A stretch of 7,486 nt of DNA from Beijerinckiaceae bacterium (GCA_947380915.1 CANCSY010000150.1:1-7486), one strand, 5' to 3'. Positions 1-6,138 are shown, counted from the stretch's first letter. The notes: generated by a model from the letters alone, not told the origin. Made by a program: numbers and translations.

Positions 1-912
1 GGGCTCCACGCCCTTGTCGAGATGGCGGCGGCCCACCTCGAAATCGTTGAAATCATGGGCTGGGGTGATCTTCACCGCGCCGGTGCCCTTTTCGGGATCG
101 GCATAGTCGTCGCCGACGATGGGGATCCGGCGCCCCACCAGCGGCAGGATCACATGGCGGCCGATGAGATGGCCAAGCTTCTCGTTTTCCGGATGCACCG
201 CCACCGCCGTATCGCCCAGCATGGTCTCGGGCCGGGTGGTGGCGACAGTGATGAAGGTGTCGGGATTTTCCGCATCATAAACAACGCCTTCGAGCGGATA
301 GTTGAAGTGCCACAGATGGCCCTTCACCTCCACCTGCTGAACCTCCAGATCGGAGATGGCGGTCAGCAGCTTGGGGTCCCAGTTGACCAGACGCTTGTCC
401 TTGTAGATCAGCCCCTCGCGATGCAGCTGCACGAAGACCTTGAGGACGGCCTTCGACAGGCCCTCGTCCATGGTGAAACGCTCGCGGCTCCAGTCGCAGG
501 AGGCGCCGAGGCGCTTCAACTGGTTGACGATGGTTCCGCCGCTCTCGGCCTTCCAGGCCCAGACGCGCTCGAGGAAGGCCTCGCGGCCCATCTCCCTGCG
601 ACCGGGCTCCTTGCGCTCCATGAGCTGGCGCTCGACGACCATCTGGGTCGCGATGCCAGCATGGTCCGTGCCAGGCTGCCAGAGCACGTCCTTGCCGCGC
701 ATGCGCTCGAACCGGCAGAGAATGTCCTGCAAGGTATTGTTGAGGGCGTGGCCCATGTGCAGGGAGCCCGTCACATTGGGCGGGGGGATCACGATGCTAT
801 AGGGCGGCGCCCCTGCCCTGTCCGGGCGCCCGGCGCGAAAGGCCTGCGCCTCTTCCCAGGCTTGAGCGATGCGGCCTTCGACGGCGGCGGGATCGAAACT
901 CTTGTCCATCAT
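1..912 (-). CDS. valS: Valyl-tRNA synthetase, N-terminal 304 residues (runs off the left edge)
   Basis: Class I aminoacyl-tRNA synthetase that charges tRNA-Val in the cytoplasm. The open frame reads without interruption from the start to position 1. Residues 43-55 carry [13 protein letters not shown], which contains the class I HIGH signature as HMGH (52-55). Residues 81-90 ([10 protein letters not shown]) and 224-239 ([16 protein letters not shown], start of the CP1 editing domain) are hallmark ValRS segments, as is HDFNDFEVG at 286-294. Similarity to E. coli ValS as I remember it is strong over the whole visible length; that protein is about 950 aa, so roughly two thirds, including the KMSKS loop and the anticodon-binding domain, lies outside the window. 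Two adjacent ATG codons (912 and 909) could start the protein, and neither has a convincing Shine-Dalgarno sequence. A terminator behind popZ separates this gene from its upstream neighbour, so it probably uses its own promoter. Confidence 0.97.
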   Translation of the reverse strand, partial: MMDKSFDPAAVEGRIAQAWEEAQAFRAGRPDRAGAPPYSIVIPPPNVTGSLHMGHALNNTLQDILCRFERMRGKDVLWQPGTDHAGIATQMVVERQLMERKEPGRREMGREAFLERVWAWKAESGGTIVNQLKRLGASCDWSRERFTMDEGLSKAVLKVFVQLHREGLIYKDKRLVNWDPKLLTAISDLEVQQVEVKGHLWHFNYPLEGVVYDAENPDTFITVATTRPETMLGDTAVAVHPENEKLGHLIGRHVILPLVGRRIPIVGDDYADPEKGTGAVKITPAHDFNDFEVGRRHLDKGVEP

Positions 913-963
913 GGCTTGAAACCGGAATTATCAGGGGGCGCGTCGCTACGCAGGGTCGCGCCG

Positions 964-992
964 TAGAAAGCGCGCGGACCCGCGCCTGTCAA
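964..992 (-). promoter_or_regulatory. Candidate valS promoter with an overlapping dyad
   Basis: On the minus strand a perfect TTGACA lies at 992-987, followed by a 17-nt spacer and a poor -10 (TTTCTA, 969-964). This would give a leader of about 45 nt before the valS ATG. The -35 overlaps an inverted repeat CTGTCA-N7-TGACAG (986-1004). The position behind the popZ terminator supports a promoter here, but the -10 match is weak, so the exact site is uncertain. Confidence 0.35.
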
Positions 993-1020
993 TGTTGGTG
1001 ACAGATTACGACGCGACAAA

Positions 1021-1051
1021 CGAAAACGCAGCGCCTTTTCAGCGCTGCGTT
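1021..1051 (-). terminator. Rho-independent terminator of popZ
   Basis: A perfect 10-bp stem (AACGCAGCGC at 1025-1034 pairing with GCGCTGCGTT at 1042-1051) encloses a 7-nt loop. In the minus-strand transcript the stem is followed by TTTTCGTTTG, an interrupted T-tract. Read in the plus direction the stem is followed by GGTGGCGG, so the site is directional. It starts 29 nt after the popZ stop and indicates that valS is transcribed separately. Confidence 0.75.
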
Positions 1052-1079
1052 GGTGGCGGAATTGATCTTGAGCGGGTTC

Positions 1080-1661
1080 TTAACGGCGCCCACGCGCCAT
1101 ACGCTCGATCTCCTGACGCACCAGGCGCTCCACAATGCCCGGCAGGTTATCGTCGAGCCATGCCTTGAGCATGGGGCGAAGCATCTCCCGAATGCTGTCT
1201 TCCATCAGGCCGCTATTTTGCAGCATCATGGATGTAGCGAGCGCATTGAATGCTGAACTGACGCTAGCGCCCGCATCCTGAGAGATGATCGCCGGGCCGG
1301 GTTGCTCCACCAAATCTTCATGCCGGGCGGGCGGGGTCTCGAAAGACCGTATCGGCGGCTCCGGGGGCATGCGCTGAACGGGTTCTGGGTCCATACGGAA
1401 AGCCGGACGCGGCGCACGCTGCGGCTCGCTACGAATGGGCTGCCGTGCTGGCGGCTCAGCTTCGAAATCATCATAGGCGCCATGGCCATGCTGCGGCTCA
1501 GCTTGGCTGGCGCGAGCCGGAGCCGCTGATGAACGCGAAAGAGGCAGAACATGATCGTCGGCAATGATGCGACGGATCGAAGCCAGGATCTCCTCCATGG
1601 AGGGCTCGTGGCCTCGTTGCTCGGCAACGGTCTGCTGGGCGGCGGCGGAGGTTGCGTTCAT
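1080..1661 (-). CDS. popZ: PopZ-type polar organizing protein (DUF2497 family)
   Basis: 193-residue protein. PopZ of Caulobacter and its relatives self-assembles into a cytoplasmic pole-filling network that anchors the chromosome origin through ParB and recruits cell-cycle proteins. Three parts are visible. A conserved N-terminal helix contains EPSMEEILASIRRIIADD (residues 19-36), the family hallmark that binds client proteins. A low-complexity linker rich in Pro, Arg and Glu spans about 45-125. A conserved C-terminal helical oligomerization region spans about 135-193 and includes LRPMLKAWLDDNLPGIVERL (161-180). The linker is Pro-rich but less acidic than that of Caulobacter PopZ, as is common in the order. 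The start at 1661 sits just before the conserved helix and has only a weak GAG-type SD. Its place between tolC and valS is the usual one in Hyphomicrobiales. Terminators lie both before and after it, so it is probably monocistronic. The family call is firm; the cellular role is inferred from Caulobacter and Agrobacterium relatives. Confidence 0.9.
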   Translation of the reverse strand: MNATSAAAQQTVAEQRGHEPSMEEILASIRRIIADDHVLPLSRSSAAPARASQAEPQHGHGAYDDFEAEPPARQPIRSEPQRAPRPAFRMDPEPVQRMPPEPPIRSFETPPARHEDLVEQPGPAIISQDAGASVSSAFNALATSMMLQNSGLMEDSIREMLRPMLKAWLDDNLPGIVERLVRQEIERMARGRR

Positions 1662-1983
1662 TGCTCAAGACTCTTCATAACGCTTAGACCAGAGGAACTA
1701 GAATGTGGTCGGCCATCAGGTCATCTAACCGTAGCGGCACCTCACTCAGGCACGCACATTGAACGCAGGGGACCAAACGAGCAAGGCCCACGCATGAAGC
1801 CCTTGTGGGAAATTCAAAATTTGGCCAATTCATTTCCGCTCATGCCGTTTAGAGTTGCTTGGTAATGACCATAAGTGACCAAACAAACGGGAATCTGTGC
1901 GGCGATATAAAATTCATTTCTCTAAAAAATACAAATGCATTGACCTAAGTAACCAGCCCATATGCGGGTTGGTCCAAGCAAGG
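1662..1983. other. Long AT-rich popZ leader/regulatory region, no gene seen
   Basis: This 322-base stretch lies between the tolC terminator and the popZ start. Its right half is distinctly AT-rich compared with the surrounding coding DNA. I see no credible coding frame. It holds a candidate promoter (1906-1934, minus), an imperfect inverted repeat ACCAGCCC-N6-GGGTTGGT (1952-1973), two copies of GACCAAAC (1771-1778 and 1877-1884), two copies of AATTCATTTC (1827-1836 and 1911-1920), and two GANTC sites (1669-1673 and 1891-1895), the recognition sequence of the cell-cycle methylase CcrM. None of these has demonstrated function here. Confidence 0.5.
1906..1934 (-). promoter_or_regulatory. Candidate popZ promoter
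   Basis: On the minus strand TTGTAT (1934-1929), a 17-nt AT-rich spacer and TTTATA (1911-1906) resemble a sigma-70 promoter. It would give popZ an untranslated leader of roughly 240 nt. The -10 agrees poorly with TATAAT and other registers in this AT-rich tract are possible. Confidence 0.25.
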
Positions 1984-2013
1984 AAAAAGCCCGCTGAAAG
2001 AATCAGCGGGCTT
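1984..2013 (-). terminator. Rho-independent terminator of tolC
   Basis: A perfect 11-bp stem (AAGCCCGCTGA at 1987-1997 with TCAGCGGGCTT at 2003-2013) and a 5-nt loop are followed, in the minus-strand transcript, by a continuous T-tract (TTTTT, 1988-1984). It lies 31 nt past the tolC stop codon. In the plus direction there is no T-tract. This is the clearest terminator in the window. Confidence 0.9.
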
Positions 2014-2044
2014 GAATGCTATACAAAGCGGGACAGCGTTCGGT

Positions 2045-3493
2045 TTAGTTGCCGTCCGGGGTCCGGGTGCCGATCCATTTGTTCTTGACCTGATCGAAAT
2101 GCAGCGTCGGGTCGTAGCTATCAACTCTGAGACTGAGCGTCGCCGCAGAAAGCTGGCCGGAGGCAGCAAGCAGCCCATAGGAAGACACAACCTGATCGCG
2201 CTGGGATGTGACCAAGCTTACCCGAGAGTTCAGCAGCGTCTGCTGCGCGGTAAGCACGTCGAGCGTGGTGCGCTGTCCGACCTTGGCCTCTTCGCGCACG
2301 CCCTCAAGCGCAATCTCGTTGGCGCGGACCTGCGCCTGATAGGACTGAATCTGAAGCTTAGTTGTCTGAAAGGCGCCCCAGGCGGCAATCACGGTAGAGC
2401 GCACGGCCTCACGTTGAACATCGGCGGCAAGCCTCGCCTGTCCCAACGTTTCCTTCGCCTGCCGAACAGCGGAATAGGTGGCGCCACCTTCGTAAATCGG
2501 AACACTAAGGCTCGCGACAGCGGAATAAGTAGTGTTTTGATAGTTATTAAAACCACTTACGTCGCGATTGACCGCCGCCGTGCCGGTCGCGGAGAGCGTG
2601 GGCAGAAGCGCGCCTTCCTGAATCGTGACATTCAAGGCGGCTACGTCGACCGCATGAAGGGCGGCCTGAATCTTGGGATGAGACTTCTGGGCCATCGCCA
2701 TCGCATCCTCAAGGGACCGCGGCAATAGAGGCTCGACGGGACGGGCGGGCTCAAGATTGCGGGGTTGTTCCCCGATCACCTGCCGGTACACAGCTATGCT
2801 GTTCTGTAAATTGAACCGGGCGTTGAAGGCGCTGGCCTGACCCTGGGCGAGGGACGCCTGCGATTGCGCCACGTCAGTGCGAGTCACTTCGCCGACCTGA
2901 AAGCGGTCCTCTGTCTGCTTGAGTTGCTGCTGCAGAACCTCGACGTTGTTATTCTGCAATTGAAGCAGCGCCGTATCGCGCAGGACGTTCATGTAGGCGG
3001 TTGCGCCCGCCTGAAGCACATCCTGCTCTGATTGCCGGAGTGTTTCGCGTGACTGGAGAACCGTGGACTCAGCCTGCCGAACTGTGTTGCCGACACGCCC
3101 ACCATTATAGATGGTCTGAGTGACCGCCAAACTGTTGGTGCGCGGAATAGTATTGCTATCGGTCTTCAACTTGCCGGTGTCGAAGGCCCGCGTGGTCAGC
3201 GCACCCATTGTGGAGGTCGCGGTGACGGTTGGACGCCAGCCGGCGGTGGCGCGCGGCACAGCCTCGTCAGCTGCCCGTGTGGCGGCTCGTTGTTGGTTCA
3301 GGTCGGGACTATAGCCGTAGGATTTCGCCAGGGCTCCAGAGATGCTCTCAGCCCTAGCCAAGGTCGTGAAACCCATGGAGGCTGCGCAAAGCGCAAGACA
3401 GATCAGCGAACTTGAAAGCAACAAACGCTTTCTTGAGCTGCCCCCAGACCCCGAAGTACCTTCGGGGCGACGCCCGGCGCCGAACACCATCAT
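2045..3493 (-). CDS. tolC: TolC-family outer-membrane efflux/type I secretion channel
   Basis: 482-residue outer-membrane protein of the TolC (OEP) family. Trimers form the exit duct used by RND and MFS pumps and by type I secretion systems. The start at 3493 is chosen because AGAGG lies 6 nt upstream of the tandem ATG-ATG (3493 and 3490) and because a signal peptide follows: basic KR at 22-23, a hydrophobic stretch at about 24-42 and an ARA cleavage site at 46-48. An in-frame ATG at 3625 would place 44 Cys-rich residues before the signal peptide. The mature part of about 434 residues is long-helical, rich in Gln, Ala and Val, and has the two-fold repeated OEP layout (first about 60-240, second about 270-460). 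Its tail (YDPTLHFDQVKNKWIG) is typical of alphaproteobacterial TolC proteins. No inner-membrane pump or adaptor gene is nearby, so this is probably a general-purpose channel. The 188-bp gap to the pcm-like stop shows no terminator and no convincing promoter, so read-through from pcm is possible. Confidence 0.93.
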   Translation of the reverse strand: MMVFGAGRRPEGTSGSGGSSRKRLLLSSSLICLALCAASMGFTTLARAESISGALAKSYGYSPDLNQQRAATRAADEAVPRATAGWRPTVTATSTMGALTTRAFDTGKLKTDSNTIPRTNSLAVTQTIYNGGRVGNTVRQAESTVLQSRETLRQSEQDVLQAGATAYMNVLRDTALLQLQNNNVEVLQQQLKQTEDRFQVGEVTRTDVAQSQASLAQGQASAFNARFNLQNSIAVYRQVIGEQPRNLEPARPVEPLLPRSLEDAMAMAQKSHPKIQAALHAVDVAALNVTIQEGALLPTLSATGTAAVNRDVSGFNNYQNTTYSAVASLSVPIYEGGATYSAVRQAKETLGQARLAADVQREAVRSTVIAAWGAFQTTKLQIQSYQAQVRANEIALEGVREEAKVGQRTTLDVLTAQQTLLNSRVSLVTSQRDQVVSSYGLLAASGQLSAATLSLRVDSYDPTLHFDQVKNKWIGTRTPDGN

Positions 3494-3542
3494 TTTCAAC
3501 CTCTGTAACGCGGTCTCTTGCGAGACAAACTGCCGCAATGCG

Positions 3543-3554
3543 CCCTTACAAGGG
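3543..3554. repeat. Short dyad in the tolC leader
   Basis: CCCTT-AC-AAGGG is an inverted repeat 50 nt upstream of the tolC start. A second small hairpin (GTCTC-TTGC-GAGAC, 3513-3526) lies between it and the SD. Either could be an operator half-site pair or leader structure. No match to a known regulator was recognised. Confidence 0.25.
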
Positions 3555-3681
3555 ACAACGGAATCGCACACGAACTCACAGCTACGCTCTACCCTACCGC
3601 ACCAAGGGTCAATATGCTTGAGCATCCGCCACGGAAGATATCAAAAGGAAAATGCGATGCAATGGGGTGACAGCGTCAGCT

Positions 3682-4377
3682 TCAGAACAAAAATTGGGGT
3701 TTGCGCTCAAAACCGGTGATAATCGGAGCTGCTGCGTCAAAAAGGAAACGGGAACTGACATCCGTCCCTATCCGGTCAAACCGGCTGGCCTTCCCGGAGC
3801 GGCCGACTTGGCCAGGGCCGCGCATGACGCAAAGCAGGCGTCCGCCAGGCGCAAGCTGCGCAAACAGGGCGTCCAACCCTTCCTCCACCGCGCCATTCAC
3901 AAGAATAATGTCAAATGGTCCCTCCGCAGGCGCGCCCTGAACAAGGGGGCCAGTCACCGTACGAGCCGTTTCAAGACCAAGCCGTGAGAAATTGGCTGCG
4001 GCGGCATTGCTGAACCCTGTTTCCGACTCCAGCGCCACGACGGAGCCTGCCATTTGTGCAAGGATGGCCGCTGAATAGCCAGACGCCCCGCCCACGTCGA
4101 GCACCCGGCAGCCCCTGTCGATATCCCCGCCTTGAAGCAATCTGGCCAGCACCATGGGCGCTAGCAGAACCCGGCGAACCTCCCCTGAGGAAACTGTTTG
4201 GAGCGCGTCGGAATATACGAGGGCGAGATCCTCGCAGGCGACGAAGCCCTCACGCGGTATGGCCAGGAAAGCGTCAATGACCTCCACATTGGTCACATCG
4301 AAAGTGCGAATCTGGCAATCAACCATCGTCTTGCGACGGTCGGCGGGAAGGGTCGAGACGGGGGAAAAGTCCAGCAC
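3682..4377 (-). CDS. Pcm-like SAM-dependent methyltransferase (protein-L-isoaspartate O-methyltransferase family, divergent)
   Basis: 231-residue cytoplasmic protein with a Rossmann-type methyltransferase core. Visible parts are RRKTMVDCQIRTFDVT (14-29), which matches the start of alphaproteobacterial Pcm-like proteins; motif I VLDVGGASGYSAAIL (92-106) for S-adenosylmethionine; an acidic strand end VVALES (113-118); motif II FDIILVNGA (155-163); motif III LAPGGRLLCV (175-184); and the family tail FDAAAPIITGFERKPQFLF. True PCMTs have a TISxP segment before motif I that shapes the isoaspartate site. Here the equivalent stretch reads VRRVLLAPMVLARLL, so isoaspartate repair activity is doubtful although this family is usually annotated as such. 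The GTG at 4377 is chosen as start because GGAGG (4388-4384) lies 6 nt before it and a good promoter ends just upstream; an ATG at 4485 would lie upstream of that promoter and inside the preceding gene. Its position ahead of tolC and popZ is conserved in the order. Confidence 0.85.
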   Translation of the reverse strand: MLDFSPVSTLPADRRKTMVDCQIRTFDVTNVEVIDAFLAIPREGFVACEDLALVYSDALQTVSSGEVRRVLLAPMVLARLLQGGDIDRGCRVLDVGGASGYSAAILAQMAGSVVALESETGFSNAAAANFSRLGLETARTVTGPLVQGAPAEGPFDIILVNGAVEEGLDALFAQLAPGGRLLCVMRGPGQVGRSGKASRFDRIGTDVSSRFLFDAAAPIITGFERKPQFLF

Positions 4378-4383
4378 GGCGGG

Positions 4384-4388
4384 CCTCC
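4384..4388 (-). promoter_or_regulatory. Strong ribosome binding site that fixes the GTG start of the pcm-like gene
   Basis: Minus-strand GGAGG with a 6-nt spacer to GTG at 4377. It decides between this start and the longer ATG frame. Confidence 0.8.
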
Positions 4389-4402
4389 AGAAAGACGCGC
4401 GC

Positions 4403-4431
4403 TTTATACGGAGCGCGCAGCTTCCTGTCCA
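4403..4431 (-). promoter_or_regulatory. Sigma-70 type promoter of the pcm-like gene
   Basis: Minus-strand TGGACA (4431-4426), exactly 17 nt of spacer, then TATAAA (4408-4403): five of six bases match consensus in each box. The predicted transcription start is near 4396, giving a leader of about 19 nt that contains the GGAGG site. The -10 lies inside an inverted repeat of GCGCGC (4397-4402 and 4413-4418), which could form a structure or a protein site. The promoter lies 30 nt beyond the stop codon of the secreted-protein gene, so the two genes are likely independent units. Confidence 0.6.
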
Positions 4432-4460
4432 TGGCGGCCTGATTAAACCTTTCGCCAGCC

Positions 4461-4913
4461 TTAACCCTTCAGGCGCTTGTTGCACTCGCTGTAGTAGCCG
4501 CCACCCCTCTTGATCCAGGGCAGGCCGCCATTGCCGCCGGTGGCCTTGTTGGCCTGATACTGGTCACGGCAGGTGTGCATCCGGGCAGTTCCTGCTTTTT
4601 CGCTCGCATATTTGGCTGGCACCACCAGGGGGAACACAACGCCTCCGGTTGCTGCGGACGTAGTCGCCGACGCTGGTTTCAGTGGATTGGCGGCAGTCAG
4701 ACCCGGCGGGATCGCTACCGCCTGGACAGCCGCGTCACCACCGCATTGCGTTTTGCGAAAATCATTCCATTTCATCGCGCCAAGCGTACCGGCCTGCTGC
4801 GCTTCCTTGTACTTTGCGCTGCATTCCTTTGCGGTCAGCGCCTGAGCGGGCGCGCAGGCGACGCCGAGCGTCATGCCAAAGAGAGCCGCGCCGAAGGTGA
4901 TACGAACCAACAT
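4461..4913 (-). CDS. Secreted protein with two copies of a C-x3-Y...W...C repeat, function unknown
   Basis: 150-residue small exported protein. Residues 1-25 form a signal peptide ending APAQA, so a periplasmic or secreted location is likely; Cys20 lies inside it but the preceding residues (LGVA) do not make a good lipobox. The mature chain holds two related modules. Module 1 spans 30-57 with C31, Y35, G42, W49, F52 and C57. Module 2 spans 114-144 with C115, Y119, G126, W133, Y141 and C144. The C-to-Y (4) and C-to-W (18) distances are identical in both, and module 2 gains three glycines before its last cysteine. The four mature cysteines could form two disulfides. A Pro/Ala/Thr-rich linker (about 60-105) joins the modules. 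I recall similar single and double motifs in uncharacterised Rhizobiales secreted proteins, but no function. The start at 4913 has a strong purine-rich SD (GGAGGAGAAGGAGA). No terminator is evident behind it. Confidence 0.85.
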   Translation of the reverse strand: MLVRITFGAALFGMTLGVACAPAQALTAKECSAKYKEAQQAGTLGAMKWNDFRKTQCGGDAAVQAVAIPPGLTAANPLKPASATTSAATGGVVFPLVVPAKYASEKAGTARMHTCRDQYQANKATGGNGGLPWIKRGGGYYSECNKRLKG

Positions 4914-5217
4914 TCTCCTTCTCCTCCAACTGGCGAGGCAATTCGCACCGGGCGCGATTGGCTCGCAAATCCAAAGCCTTCGCTTTTGGGACCGAAGATG
5001 ATCATCGGGCTCCGGCCAACCAACTGACGGTGAACGATCAAGGCTGCTGAACGATCCCGCCTTTCAAGCATGGCAGCATAACGCAATCGGGCGACGGTTA
5101 TCACCAGAAAAGAGAGGAACGTTGCCGAAACATTGACCTCCGACTGATAAGCGCCAAACCTTGCCGGACGCAAGTCCGCGGCCCAAATCTGTTCGGGGCG
5201 ATGAAAAGGATGGCCGC
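4914..5217. other. Divergent intergenic region between the secreted protein and the EcsC-family gene
   Basis: This 304-base region carries start signals in both directions and no credible coding frame. It contains a tandem direct repeat TGAACGATC (5031-5039 and 5048-5056, period 17 bp), a perfect palindrome GATGATCATC (4997-5006), and a weak plus-strand promoter candidate near 5122-5151. No good minus-strand promoter was found for the secreted-protein gene. Confidence 0.5.
5122..5151 (+). promoter_or_regulatory. Weak candidate promoter of the EcsC-family gene
   Basis: TTGCCG (5122-5127), an 18-nt spacer and GATAAG (5146-5151) match consensus in four of six bases each. The predicted leader is about 60 nt. 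TTGACC at 5133-5138 is an alternative -35, but no acceptable -10 follows it. Confidence 0.25.
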
Positions 5218-6072
5218 ATGACCGAGACAGACGCCGGCGGGCTGATTGAGATGATCGAATTCTCAAGCTCTGATCAGGTGGCGCTCAGCCGCGCCGTCGA
5301 CGCCCTTGAAAAGACGACCCTCGCAAGTCGGATCACGAACCTGTTGGGGCGGCAGATCGCAACCGCGGGCCAATTCGTTCCCGAAAGACTGCGCGGCGCC
5401 GCCTCTCGCGGGGCGAATATGGCCTTGCGAGCGGCGATGGGCGCCGCCCTGCGCAGTCTGGGCGAGGGCCAGCGTCCAGCATCCGCCCGTTTCCATAGAG
5501 CCGCTATCGCAGCGTCTGGCGCCGCAGGCGGGGCGCTGGGATTTGCTGCCTTGCCCTTTGAATTGCCCGCCTCGACCATCCTCATGCTCCGGGCCATCGC
5601 CGATGTGGCCCGCGCCCAGGGGGAGGATATGGGGAGCCCCGAAACCGCCCTCGCCTGTTTAGAGGTCTTCGCCCTGGGCGGACGGACCCAGGCGGATGAC
5701 CATCTGGAAAGCAGCTATTTCGCCATCCGAACCCTTTTGGCGCGCAGCATGACGGAGGCCAGTCGATACGTGATCGACAAGGGCGTTGTGGATGAGGCGG
5801 CGCCCATTCTCATCAAGCTCGTGTCGAAGATCGCCGCGCGCTTTGGGGTGGTGCTCTCGCAGAAATTCGCGGCCCAGGCGATTCCCATTATCGGAGCCAT
5901 GGGCGGCGCTGCGGTCAACATTGCCTTTCTCCAGCATTTCGAGCAGATAGCCGAAGGGCACTTCACCGTGCGGCGCCTTGAGCGGATCTATGGTGAGCAG
6001 TTTGTGCGGGCCGAATATGAGCGGCTGCGGGTGGATGCGCTCGGCCCGGGCCCGGATCCCTCCCGAGTGTGA
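5218..6072 (+). CDS. EcsC-family protein, function unknown
   Basis: 284-residue protein assigned to the EcsC family, named after the third gene of the Bacillus ecsAB ABC-transporter locus; its biochemical role is not established. Family features seen are a Gly/Ala-rich hydrophobic stretch (about 97-132, containing ASGAAGGALGFAALPFELP) that could insert in or lie on a membrane, the LACLEVFALGG segment (146-155), a second hydrophobic Gly-rich segment with IPIIGAMGGAAVNIAFLQHF (222-241), and the terminal HFTVRRLERIYG (248-259). There is no signal peptide. The ATG at 5218 is chosen because AAAAGGA precedes it by 7 nt; an in-frame TTG at 5161 lacks an SD and adds 19 charged residues. No ecsA or ecsB ABC-transporter gene lies nearby. 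The next gene starts 66 nt downstream but has its own probable promoter, so co-transcription is possible but not required. Confidence 0.85.
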   Translation: MTETDAGGLIEMIEFSSSDQVALSRAVDALEKTTLASRITNLLGRQIATAGQFVPERLRGAASRGANMALRAAMGAALRSLGEGQRPASARFHRAAIAASGAAGGALGFAALPFELPASTILMLRAIADVARAQGEDMGSPETALACLEVFALGGRTQADDHLESSYFAIRTLLARSMTEASRYVIDKGVVDEAAPILIKLVSKIAARFGVVLSQKFAAQAIPIIGAMGGAAVNIAFLQHFEQIAEGHFTVRRLERIYGEQFVRAEYERLRVDALGPGPDPSRV

Positions 6073-6088
6073 TCAACCCATGGGTTGA
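6073..6088. repeat. Perfect 16-bp palindrome, probable operator
   Basis: TCAACCCATGGGTTGA is a perfect, loopless palindrome that begins on the base after the EcsC-family stop codon. Its right end supplies TTGA of the TTGACA -35 box of the next gene, the classic position for a repressor operator. A degenerate copy of its core (AACCCAATGGG, 6120-6130) lies 45 bp downstream at the SD. With no loop and no T-tract it does not look like a terminator. The cognate regulator is not recognisable. Confidence 0.55.
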
Positions 6089-6113
6089 CACGGACGCCCC
6101 GCCTCCCGATTGT
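6085..6113 (+). promoter_or_regulatory. Candidate promoter of the Bug/TctC receptor gene
   Basis: Perfect TTGACA (6085-6090), a 17-nt spacer and GATTGT (6108-6113; three of six match). The transcript would start near 6120 with a leader of about 19 nt holding the GGGAGG site. The -35 is half inside the palindrome at 6073-6088. Confidence 0.45.
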
Positions 6114-6138
6114 CCGCACAACCCAATGGGAGGTTTCC

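Noticed and set aside
22..966. Long plus-strand reading frame of 314 codons over the valS region
   Set aside because: It is antisense to a continuous ValRS frame with all family motifs. Its own product has no recognisable motif and is explained by GC-rich codon bias.
2012..2728. Plus-strand reading frame of 238 codons opposite tolC
   Set aside because: It lies opposite a clear TolC-family gene, begins inside that gene's terminator region and shows no domain.
3494..3625. 44-residue N-terminal extension of TolC from an ATG at 3625
   Set aside because: It would bury the signal peptide inside the protein. The ATG at 3493 has a good SD and the signal peptide follows directly.
4378..4485. 36-residue N-terminal extension of the Pcm-like protein from an ATG at 4485
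   Set aside because: The extension spans the predicted promoter and overlaps the preceding gene. The GTG at 4377 has GGAGG at ideal spacing and matches the usual family start.
4871..5266. Minus-strand 131-codon frame overlapping the start of the EcsC-family gene
   Set aside because: It overlaps coding sequence on both sides, has an Arg/Ser-rich shadow composition, and lacks an SD or a recognisable domain.
6085..6138. TTG start giving a longer Bug receptor
   Set aside because: This TTG is part of the TTGACA box. The extension precedes the signal peptide, and ATG 6139 has a perfect SD.
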